Below are positions 1 through 5,673 of a stretch of 5,673 bases of DNA, piece by piece; positions within the stretch are counted from its first letter, which is position 1, and every line of letters begins with the position of its first letter. Origin of the DNA: Candidatus Dadabacteria bacterium (GTDB lineage: Bacteria; Desulfobacterota_D; UBA1144; Nemesobacterales; UBA2774). The position numbers were made by a program, and so were the translations under genes. The notes under the pieces are model-generated. The model did no database searches and was not told the DNA's origin. It was given only the letters and a program-made list of their open reading frames with translations. The stretch spans positions 1 to 5,673 of the forward strand of contig QIHJ01000178.1 of NCBI GenBank assembly GCA_003229065.1, given 5' to 3'.

Positions 1-645
1 ATCGGAGACGGGACTGTGAGACCCGATAAGGAGATGGGGTACAGGGCATGTCTCTGTGCAACGCATGATAACACAGAGGAAGGCAGCGTTGGCGCGGGCA
101 CGGGAGCGACTATAGGGAAACTTTTGGGCATAAGCCATGCGACGAAGGGGGGGATCGGGCAGGGAAGCTTCAGGTTTGAAAACGGAGTCACTGTAGGGGT
201 GCTCACGGTAGTAAACGCGTTTGGGGATATAGTATCTCCTAAAACAGGAGAAGTGATAGCGGGGCTTAGAGATTCCCCTCAAGGGAGCTGCTTCCCGGGA
301 ACAGTAAACCTGATGAGAAGAGGTGTGGTGAGAGAATTTGAGGAGCCCGTAAACACTACACTCGCCCTGGTCGCAACAGACGCTAAACTATCGAGAGCCG
401 AGCTTGAGAGAGTCTCTATAATGGCTCAGAGCGGGCTTTCAAGAGTGATCTACCCCGTACATACGGGGGCGGACGGCGATCTTGTAATCGCGGTGTCAAC
501 CGGAGAGCTTAAAGCAGACGCAAACGCCGTGGGCTCGGTCGCAGCTGAGCTTCTTGCAGATTCGATCGTAAGGGCGTCTCAAGAATCAAAAAGCCTTGGA
601 GGAATACCCTCCCCCGGGGATTTCCAGAAGCGTAAAACTATCTGA
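1..645 (+). CDS. P1 family (S58, DmpA/ThnT-type) self-processing aminopeptidase, C-terminal part
   Basis: The frame is open from base 1 to a TGA at 643-645, giving 214 residues. The family usually has about 320 to 370, so roughly the first third lies upstream. The GTG at 16 is inside the domain and is not a credible start. Family landmarks, numbered from base 1, are EEGSVGAGTGAT near 26-37, the KGGIG loop near 49-53, the strand VGVLTVVNAFGD near 65-76, and NTTLALVATDAKL at 118-130. In DmpA and ThnT the residue opening this last block becomes the N-terminal nucleophile after autocleavage. Here the expected scissile bond is Asn118-Thr119 (bases 352-357), the Asn-Thr form known from ThnT. A later GDLVIAVSTGE block fits the C-terminal part of the fold. 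Known members act as aminopeptidases, amidases or esterases on small peptides; the substrate here cannot be told. The last 8 bases overlap the end of the convergent rodA. The family is secure, the specificity unknown. Confidence 0.9.
   Translation: MGDGTVRPDKEMGYRACLCATHDNTEEGSVGAGTGATIGKLLGISHATKGGIGQGSFRFENGVTVGVLTVVNAFGDIVSPKTGEVIAGLRDSPQGSCFPGTVNLMRRGVVREFEEPVNTTLALVATDAKLSRAELERVSIMAQSGLSRVIYPVHTGADGDLVIAVSTGELKADANAVGSVAAELLADSIVRASQESKSLGGIPSPGDFQKRKTI
588..612 (-). terminator. Weak candidate intrinsic terminator for the mre-mrd operon, inside the peptidase gene
   Basis: On the minus strand, just past the rodA stop (638-640), GGAGG (608-612) can pair with CCTCC (598-602) around a 5-base loop. 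The sequence AAGGC and five T residues (588-592) follow. The stem is short but all or mostly G-C. The 5-base gap before the T run is longer than in a good terminator. A competing hairpin can form from 601-625, pairing 601-604 with 622-625 and 607-609 with 617-619. The call rests on position and this limited structure only. Both hairpins lie in peptidase coding sequence and may be chance. Confidence 0.22.
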
Positions 646-1762
646 GATCGATCGCCTCAGCAGACATAGAGAACTTCCTCATTCTGATCCCGAGCACTAT
701 GCCGATCCCTATAAAAGCGGTTAGTGTCGAAGAGCCTCCGTAGCTGAATATCAGAAGCGGCACTCCCGTAACCGGCAAGAGCCCGACTACCATACCAACA
801 TTCACGAGAACGTGCCAGAAGAACATTGCTGCTATTCCGAAAGATACGAGCATCGAGAATTTATCACGCGATCGCCCGGAAGTGTCCAGAATCCAGAGGA
901 TGATCATAAAATAGAGCAGAAGCGCGAATATCCCGCCCAGAAAGCCCCACTCTTCGGCAAGTACGGAGAATGCGAAATCTGTCTGCTGCGCGGGGATAAA
1001 CCTGAGCTGAGACTGAGAGCCTGCCTTAAACCCCTTTCCGATAATCCTTCCCGAGCCCACTGCAATCTGTGACTGAATTGCGTTGTAACCGGCATCGAGC
1101 GGGTCTCTTGAGGGGTCCAGGAAAGTCTTGATCCTGTCTTGTTGATAGGGTTTCAGAAAAAAATTCCATGCAGGATATGAAAGTGCCAGCAGTGCAATCA
1201 ATATAAATGCGACAGAGTGTTTTCTGACGCCCATAAAAAGCACTATACTCCCTGATATGAGGATAATAGTAAGTGCGGTCCCGAGATCGGGCTGCATCAT
1301 TACAAGAGCCAGAGGAAGCGCGACCAGACATGCGGGCTTGATAAGGTCGAGAAACCCATACGGTCCTTGCTGGAAGTCATTGTCATAAAACCGCGCCAGT
1401 GCAAGAATTAAAGAAATCTTAATGAACTCGGAAGGCTGTATTGTCCCGAGCGAGCCGACCTGAATCCAGCTCGATGAGCCCGAAACATCCTTCCCGAAAA
1501 AGAGCACGTATATAAGGAGCAGTATCGAGAGTCCGTATATGTATAGGGAGTACCGCTTCAAGATCCTGTAGTTTATAAAGGATATGAGAATCATTGATAC
1601 TATGCCGATGCCTACCCAAACGAGCTGTTTTTTGAACGAAGCAAGCCCGGTCTCGTATGAAGCGCTGTAGAGGTTCAAAAGGGCAAGGCACGAAAAAGCT
1701 ATAGTCATAAAGAATAGAGACCACCCAAAGCCAACGAGCAGTCTCCGGTCAAACATTATCAT
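638..1762 (-). CDS. rodA: RodA, SEDS-family peptidoglycan glycosyltransferase
   Basis: RodA (MrdB) is the inner-membrane polymerase of the elongasome. It joins lipid II into glycan strands and works with the class B transpeptidase PBP2. The product is 374 residues, close to the 370 of E. coli, and is hydrophobic throughout with about ten likely membrane segments. SEDS landmarks are GSSSWIQVG at 95-103, QPSEFIK at 109-115, QPDLGTAL at 157-164, AGYNAIQSQIAVGSG at 224-238, and TDFAFSVLAEEWG at 261-273. The last contains Asp262, which matches the essential Asp262 of E. coli RodA in motif and number. The C-terminal signature NVGMVVGLLPVTGVPL runs 321-336, followed by FSYGGSS. I chose the ATG at 1762 because AAGGAG lies 13 bases upstream; a second ATG at 1756 would be 19 bases away. 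The start overlaps the end of mrdA by 14 bases, which favours translational coupling. FtsW is unlikely because the partner gene is mrdA in an mre cluster. Confidence 0.96.
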   Translation of the reverse strand: MIMFDRRLLVGFGWSLFFMTIAFSCLALLNLYSASYETGLASFKKQLVWVGIGIVSMILISFINYRILKRYSLYIYGLSILLLIYVLFFGKDVSGSSSWIQVGSLGTIQPSEFIKISLILALARFYDNDFQQGPYGFLDLIKPACLVALPLALVMMQPDLGTALTIILISGSIVLFMGVRKHSVAFILIALLALSYPAWNFFLKPYQQDRIKTFLDPSRDPLDAGYNAIQSQIAVGSGRIIGKGFKAGSQSQLRFIPAQQTDFAFSVLAEEWGFLGGIFALLLYFMIILWILDTSGRSRDKFSMLVSFGIAAMFFWHVLVNVGMVVGLLPVTGVPLLIFSYGGSSTLTAFIGIGIVLGIRMRKFSMSAEAIDLR

Positions 1763-3560
1763 CTAAGTCTCTGGTCTCCTTAAGCTTTTTATATATTTCG
1801 ATTATTTGCTTTGCCAGGGGAGCCGCTACCGCGCCTCCCTTGCCGCCGTGCTCTACGAGCACAATGACTGCGATCTCGGGAGCCTCCGCCGGAGCATAGG
1901 ATATAAACCAGGCATGGTCTTTGTGAATTTTCTGATCGCTTTGGTAATCGAGCGATACGACCTGTGCGGTACCGGTCTTACCCGCAACTGTATAACCCTC
2001 TATCCTTGCCCGTCTCCCCGTCCCTCCCGGGTCGTTGACGACGCCTATTAGAGCGTCCTGTAAGAATGCGATCATATCGTCTTTGAGCGGAATCGTTCCC
2101 ACTACCTGAGCGCTGTTTTGAACCAGGGTTTCACCCTCCCTGGTTTTGATCTTCCTAACAATATTGGGCTTTAAAATTGCTCCTCCATTTGCAACAGCGG
2201 CAGTCATCACCGCAATCTGTATAGGGGTCGTGCCAACGTAGCCCTGCCCTATCGCCGAAATCACGGTTTCTCCTCGATACCACGGCTTGTTGAATTTTTT
2301 AAGCTTCCACTCCCTACTCGGAGAAACACCCGCTCTCTCTTCTATACCTATCCCTGTAGGGGAGCCGAACCCGAACAGTTTCATATATTCACTGAATCTA
2401 TCGATACCTAGTTTCTCAGCTAATTTATAAAAATACACGTCGCAGGACTGCACTACGGCGAGTCTCAAATTTACCCAGCCGTGCCCGTCTCTTTTCCAGC
2501 ACCTAAACGTATTTCTTCCGAGCTTGTAGCGGCCGGGGCAGTTTACGAGCGTATCCGGATCTACGACGCCTTCCCTGAGCCCCGCCACAACCGGGACTAC
2601 TTTAAACACAGAGCCCGGGGCGTAAACCCCCTGGGTCGATCGATTGAGAAGAGGATAGGATTTATCATTTATCAGCTCGGTCCAGGTCTTTGAGTCTATA
2701 CCTTTTATGAAATCTTCGGGATTAAAAGTGGGATTACTCGCAAGCGCAAGCACTTCTCCGGTATTAACATCGAGAGCGACTATGGAGCCCGCCTCTTCAC
2801 CCAGCGCCTCTTCCGCCGCACTCTGAAGATCGATATCGACCGTGAGAATTACGTCGTTTCCCGAAACGCTTTTTTTATTCGTAAGGTCTTTTGCAAATAA
2901 GGTGGAATCCACCCCCCTGCCCAATGCATCCGTTACGTTTTGTATAAATCCGTCTTCTCCCCGGAGATAGGACTGCCAATTTTTCTCTATACCGCTTTTG
3001 CCTACCAAGTCGTTACTATTTATTTTGGGATTCTTTTTAAGCTCATCCTTGCTCACTTTACCTATATATCCGAGAAACGACGCCCCGAGCTTACCGCGGG
3101 GGTATTTTCTGAGGTTGTTAACTTCTACGATCAGACCTGGGAGAGTGCTCTTACGGGCCTCGATATAAGCAAGCTGGTCACGGTTGATGTCCTTAGCCAG
3201 AAGTACGGGCATGAAACGGCTGATTTTTTTGGCGGAGATTAATTTCTCTTCTATAACGGAGGGCTCTAAACCGAGCACTTCTGCAATTGATATGCTAAGC
3301 CCCTCTACTTCCTGAATTTCATCGGGCAGCGCATACACATCGAATGAGGGGCGGTTGACTACAAGCTCTCTTCCAAACCTGTCGAGAATTCTTCCCCTGG
3401 GTGCCGGGACTCTTTCTATTCTAATTCGGTTATCGAGTGAGAACTCTTCAAACTCGTCCCCTCTCAGTACCTGGAGGTACCAAAGCCTTGAGGCTAGCAC
3501 AAGGAATGCTATACCCAGAATGACGGTTACAATTACGAGTCTATTTTTGAAGTTTTGCAT
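1749..3560 (-). CDS. mrdA: Penicillin-binding protein 2, elongasome D,D-transpeptidase
   Basis: This class B PBP crosslinks the glycan made by RodA, acting in the periplasm from a single N-terminal anchor. From the ATG at 3560 it has 603 residues (E. coli has 633). A membrane segment spans about 7-25. The pedestal domain starts with PRGRILDRFG at 54-63. LPGLIVEV, then LVGKSGIEKNWQSYLRG near 185-201, follow in the dimerisation region. The transpeptidase domain carries SVFK at 317-320 (nucleophile Ser317), SCD at 372-374 (SxN-type motif) and KTGT at 528-531. All catalytic motifs are intact. Cys341, Cys354, His360 and Cys373 sit where E. coli PBP2 has its zinc ligands. A TTG at 3572 would add four residues and widen the overlap with mreD from 20 to 32 bases. 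I prefer the ATG because a GAGG lies 4 bases upstream, although that spacing is short. The adjacent rodA and mre genes separate it from FtsI. Confidence 0.95.
   Translation of the reverse strand: MQNFKNRLVIVTVILGIAFLVLASRLWYLQVLRGDEFEEFSLDNRIRIERVPAPRGRILDRFGRELVVNRPSFDVYALPDEIQEVEGLSISIAEVLGLEPSVIEEKLISAKKISRFMPVLLAKDINRDQLAYIEARKSTLPGLIVEVNNLRKYPRGKLGASFLGYIGKVSKDELKKNPKINSNDLVGKSGIEKNWQSYLRGEDGFIQNVTDALGRGVDSTLFAKDLTNKKSVSGNDVILTVDIDLQSAAEEALGEEAGSIVALDVNTGEVLALASNPTFNPEDFIKGIDSKTWTELINDKSYPLLNRSTQGVYAPGSVFKVVPVVAGLREGVVDPDTLVNCPGRYKLGRNTFRCWKRDGHGWVNLRLAVVQSCDVYFYKLAEKLGIDRFSEYMKLFGFGSPTGIGIEERAGVSPSREWKLKKFNKPWYRGETVISAIGQGYVGTTPIQIAVMTAAVANGGAILKPNIVRKIKTREGETLVQNSAQVVGTIPLKDDMIAFLQDALIGVVNDPGGTGRRARIEGYTVAGKTGTAQVVSLDYQSDQKIHKDHAWFISYAPAEAPEIAVIVLVEHGGKGGAVAAPLAKQIIEIYKKLKETRDLDDNV
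1776..1781 (-). promoter_or_regulatory. Shine-Dalgarno of rodA, inside the end of mrdA
   Basis: Read on the minus strand this is AAGGAG, 13 bases before the rodA ATG at 1762, and it lies within the last codons of mrdA. It is the clearest ribosome site in the cluster and favours the first of two nearby ATG codons, the other being 6 bases further in. The spacing is longer than the usual 5-9 bases. Reinitiation by ribosomes ending at the mrdA stop (1749-1751) is therefore likely to contribute. Confidence 0.55.
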
Positions 3561-4032
3561 GGAGCCTCGCAATCATCCAAAATAGTGGAATTCCTATAAT
3601 CGTGTTAACTACGGCCTGTGTCATAATTTCACTCAGCGTTAGAGTGAAGTAAGTATCCTGCCTTATTCTAAATATAGAAATAATAAATGTCCATGAAAAA
3701 ATTGTAGCCAAAAAAATTACAAGCCCCTGAACAATCCACTTTTTGAGGTAAACATGGTTTGAGCTCGTTCTCACAAGCAGATAGGCACTCAGGCGCGAGA
3801 TGGTGAAAGTCCCCGGCAAATTGCCCGAGAGTACGTCCATCAGATAACCGTTACCGGCAGCCAGGACGAGACTGCCCCTGACATCCTTATAGATACCGAG
3901 AAATACGATTAGGAGTAGATTTAAGTCCGGGAACACATAACCCACATTTCTTGGAGACAGGAGGGTAGTCTGAAGTGTAATAAAGAGCAGGGATATGAGA
4001 GCGAATAATATTATAGAGAGTGGGTTATTCAT
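3541..4032 (-). CDS. mreD: Rod shape-determining membrane protein MreD
   Basis: MreD is the small integral-membrane member of the MreBCD complex and helps tie MreB filaments to the RodA-PBP2 synthase. The product has 163 residues, normal for the family (about 160-175), with five or six hydrophobic segments at roughly 5-25, 34-48, 52-68, 71-88, 99-121 and 135-155. Family-like features are PDLNLLLIVFLGIYKD at 35-50, the GxxxGxGYLMDVLSG-type stretch around 53-70 with Asp66, Tyr84, and the terminal helix NTIIGIPLFWMIARL at 143-157. MreD diverges fast, so the call rests on length, topology and its place between mreC and mrdA as much as on sequence. The ATG at 4032 overlaps the mreC stop by 8 bases. 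No good Shine-Dalgarno is visible, so translation probably depends on ribosomes finishing mreC. The 3' end runs 20 bases into mrdA. Confidence 0.92.
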   Translation of the reverse strand: MNNPLSIILFALISLLFITLQTTLLSPRNVGYVFPDLNLLLIVFLGIYKDVRGSLVLAAGNGYLMDVLSGNLPGTFTISRLSAYLLVRTSSNHVYLKKWIVQGLVIFLATIFSWTFIISIFRIRQDTYFTLTLSEIMTQAVVNTIIGIPLFWMIARLHAKLQK

Positions 4033-4852
4033 TTAATACGACGCTGTCCACGTTTTTAAGTATTATAACTACCTCTTCAAGAGAATTTAAATCCACGTGC
4101 GGCGAAACACTCGCGGTTATAAAACTGCCGTCGGCTTCGATGTCGGTCACAGTCCCTATAATTACTCCCTTGGGGAAGAAACCGTCCTTACCCGAGGATA
4201 TGACTTTATCGCCAATGCTTACGTCTGATTTCTTTTCTATATACTGCATTACACAGCCGCTTCCGGTGCCTTTTACAATGCCCCTTGCCCGGGTCCTGTG
4301 CACGTAGGCGTCAACGGCGCTCACCGGGTCTGTGATGAGAAGCACTTCAGAGCTCTTATAGGCTGTAACGAGTATCCTTCCCACTATGCCGTCGTAAGAT
4401 GCAACGGGCATACCCTGTGTTACCCCGGAGCCTGTTCCCTTGTCGACTATCACGACCTGGGAGCGGAGTATCGATGGGCTTGCGCCGATAACGTTTGCAG
4501 ACACTACGGGGTAGGAGCTTGCTTCTTTAAAATCCAAGAGTTTTTTTAGCCTCTTATTCTGCACCTCTGCCTCATAGAGCTCGAACCTCTCCTGACGCAG
4601 CTTATTGATCTCTTCTCTGAGTCCCAAATTCTCTTCTTTGAGATGCACCAGATCAAGGTATCTGTACCAGACGGATACAACCTTGTTCGTAGAAGCCGAA
4701 ACAAATTTCTGAGGATAGTAGGTTACGGCTAGGACAAGCCTGGATAGCGGGTTATTGGTGCTTTTATCCTGCTGATAGAGAGAGAAGAGCAGGATAGACG
4801 CAAAAAATAGTATTAGCGTGACTAATATTGTACGGCGTTTTAAGAAGCCCAT
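4025..4852 (-). CDS. mreC: Rod shape-determining protein MreC
   Basis: MreC is a bitopic protein that dimerises in the periplasm and binds PBP2, passing an activating signal to the RodA-PBP2 pair. The product has 275 residues, typical for the family. A short basic N-terminus (MGFLKRR) precedes a membrane segment at about 8-26. A Leu/Glu/Lys-rich coiled coil spans about 70-107 (LKEENLGLREEINKLRQE and on). The two-lobed beta domain covers about 114-265, with landmarks VVSANVIGASPS at 116-127, VDKGTGSGVTQGMPV at 136-150, DGIVGRI at 154-160, LITDP at 172-176 and GDKVISSG near 214-221. The ATG at 4852 has only a weak GGTGG upstream. It starts 50 bases after mreB, the only non-coding gap in the cluster; I see no convincing promoter or hairpin there. 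It overlaps mreD by 8 bases. Nothing in it is unusual for the family. Confidence 0.96.
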   Translation of the reverse strand: MGFLKRRTILVTLILFFASILLFSLYQQDKSTNNPLSRLVLAVTYYPQKFVSASTNKVVSVWYRYLDLVHLKEENLGLREEINKLRQERFELYEAEVQNKRLKKLLDFKEASSYPVVSANVIGASPSILRSQVVIVDKGTGSGVTQGMPVASYDGIVGRILVTAYKSSEVLLITDPVSAVDAYVHRTRARGIVKGTGSGCVMQYIEKKSDVSIGDKVISSGKDGFFPKGVIIGTVTDIEADGSFITASVSPHVDLNSLEEVVIILKNVDSVVLNE

Positions 4853-4902
4853 TTGCCACCCACAACCGTAATTAGTTTGATGAGAAAAATATATCCGGGT
4901 CT

Positions 4903-5673
4903 CTAAGAATATGCCATGGTTACTTCTCTTAGAAGATCTAGCTCGTCAAGAGCCTTGCCTGATCCGAATACAACGCATGTCAGAGGATCGTCGGCCCTTG
5001 TAACCGGAAGCCCGGTTTCTTCTTTAATGAGCTCGTCCAGATTGCCAAGCAATGCGCCTCCTCCGGTAAGCACTATTCCACTGTCGACAATATCGGCAGC
5101 AAGCTCTGGGGGAGTTCTTTCAAGGGTTTGCTTAATGGCCTCTATAATAAGGCTTACGGGCTCGGTCAAGGCCTCTTTCACTTCTTCAGAGGTGATCTCG
5201 ATAGTGCGGGGAATGCCCGCTCTGAGGTCTCTGCCTTTGACGTTCATAGAACCAACGTCCCCGTTACCGAGCACCTTTCCGAGTTTCTTTTTTACGTCCT
5301 CTGCGGTCCTCTCGCCAATGAGCATATTATAGTTTCTCTTGACGTACTGAAGAATGGATTCGTCGAGCTTGTCTCCGCCTACCTTGATCGATTTGCTGAC
5401 CACAATACCTGCAAGCGATATGACTGCGACCCCTGTCGTGCCGCCACCTATATCGACTACCATGTTGCCCGCGGGCTCTGTGACCGGCATACCGGCCCCG
5501 ATTGCGGCGGACATAGTCTCTTCGATCAGATAAACTTCCCTTGCTCCAGCAGCCTCGGCGGATTCTTTAACAGCCCTCTTTTCCACCTCTGTAATACCGA
5601 TAGGGACTGATACGATAATCCTGGGTCTGACGAAGCTCTTACGGTTATTATGAGTTTTTCTGATAAAGTATTC
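4903..5673 (-). CDS. mreB: Rod shape-determining protein MreB, actin-like ATPase (5' end outside window)
   Basis: MreB polymerises with ATP into short double filaments on the inner membrane and orients lateral wall synthesis. The frame stays open to the window edge, so 256 C-terminal residues are seen of about 345; some 90, including the first phosphate loop, lie upstream. Translation upstream of the GTG at 5586 continues the family sequence (YFIRK, then SFVRPRIIVSVPIGITEVEKRA), so that GTG is internal. Numbered from the window edge, the catalytic-region motif YLIEETMSAAIGAG is at 48-61, phosphate loop 2 (DIGGGTTG) at 74-81, the VGGDKLDE strand at 98-105 and the adenosine motif LTGGGALLGN at 202-211. 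VKGRDLRAGIPRTIEI near 145-160 is typical of MreB rather than DnaK or FtsA. It ends in TAG at 4903-4905. It is the first visible gene of the operon, and the main promoter is expected further upstream. Confidence 0.97.
   Translation of the reverse strand, partial: EYFIRKTHNNRKSFVRPRIIVSVPIGITEVEKRAVKESAEAAGAREVYLIEETMSAAIGAGMPVTEPAGNMVVDIGGGTTGVAVISLAGIVVSKSIKVGGDKLDESILQYVKRNYNMLIGERTAEDVKKKLGKVLGNGDVGSMNVKGRDLRAGIPRTIEITSEEVKEALTEPVSLIIEAIKQTLERTPPELAADIVDSGIVLTGGGALLGNLDELIKEETGLPVTRADDPLTCVVFGSGKALDELDLLREVTMAYS

Noticed and set aside
16..18. GTG as the start of the peptidase gene
   Set aside because: The frame is open upstream to base 1, and the protein from here would lack the first third of the S58 fold, so the gene is cut by the window edge.
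642..660. Small hairpin CTGAG/CTCAG around a GATCGATC palindrome at the end of rodA
   Set aside because: The stem has only 5 pairs and a 9-base loop, and no T run follows directly on either strand, so I do not call it a terminator.
4853..4902. Possible promoter or attenuator in the mreB-mreC gap
   Set aside because: I saw no paired -35/-10 elements, hairpin or T run in these 50 bases; the A/T-rich patch near 4882-4894 is too little to support a call.
4916..5332. A 138-codon serine-rich open frame on the plus strand opposite mreB
   Set aside because: The serine and leucine excess is what the complement of mreB codons gives; no ribosome site or family motif supports it.
5128..5610. A 160-codon open frame on the plus strand opposite mreB
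   Set aside because: It lies wholly antisense to a well-conserved mreB, has no recognisable domain, and its product looks like the reverse shadow of a biased coding sequence.

Overview
The window holds the rod-shape (elongasome) operon of a bacterium, read on the minus strand in the order mreB, mreC, mreD, mrdA (PBP2), rodA. A convergent plus-strand gene for a DmpA/ThnT-type (MEROPS S58, 'P1 family') self-processing peptidase lies at its downstream end. The intact mre-mrd order and a typical PBP2 and RodA suggest a rod-shaped bacterium with a peptidoglycan wall. Base composition is intermediate by eye, with frequent AGA/AGG and ATA codons. The sequence does not support a firmer taxonomic call; a delta-proteobacteria-like or uncultured lineage is only a guess.

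Layout: 1-645 (+) is the C-terminal part of the S58 peptidase, with its 5' end outside the window. 638-1762 (-) is rodA. 1749-3560 (-) is mrdA. 3541-4032 (-) is mreD. 4025-4852 (-) is mreC. 4903-5673 (-) is the C-terminal three quarters of mreB, whose start lies outside the window. Coding density is nearly complete. The only non-coding stretch is the 50 bases between mreB and mreC, and no stretch longer than 300 bases lacks a gene.

How the genes work together: MreB forms membrane-bound actin-like filaments. MreC (periplasmic, dimerising through a coiled coil) and MreD (integral membrane) link the filaments to the synthases. RodA polymerises lipid II into glycan strands, and PBP2 crosslinks them. 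From mreC onward every gene overlaps the next by 8 to 20 bases, which suggests one transcript with translational coupling. The promoter should lie upstream of mreB, outside the window. A weak terminator-like hairpin lies just past rodA, inside the peptidase gene.

I found no undescribed system. This is a conserved housekeeping locus, and the findings are modest: the tail-to-tail overlap of rodA and the peptidase gene, a Cys3His version of the PBP2 zinc site, the Asn-Thr self-cleavage site of the peptidase, and start-codon ambiguity in mrdA.
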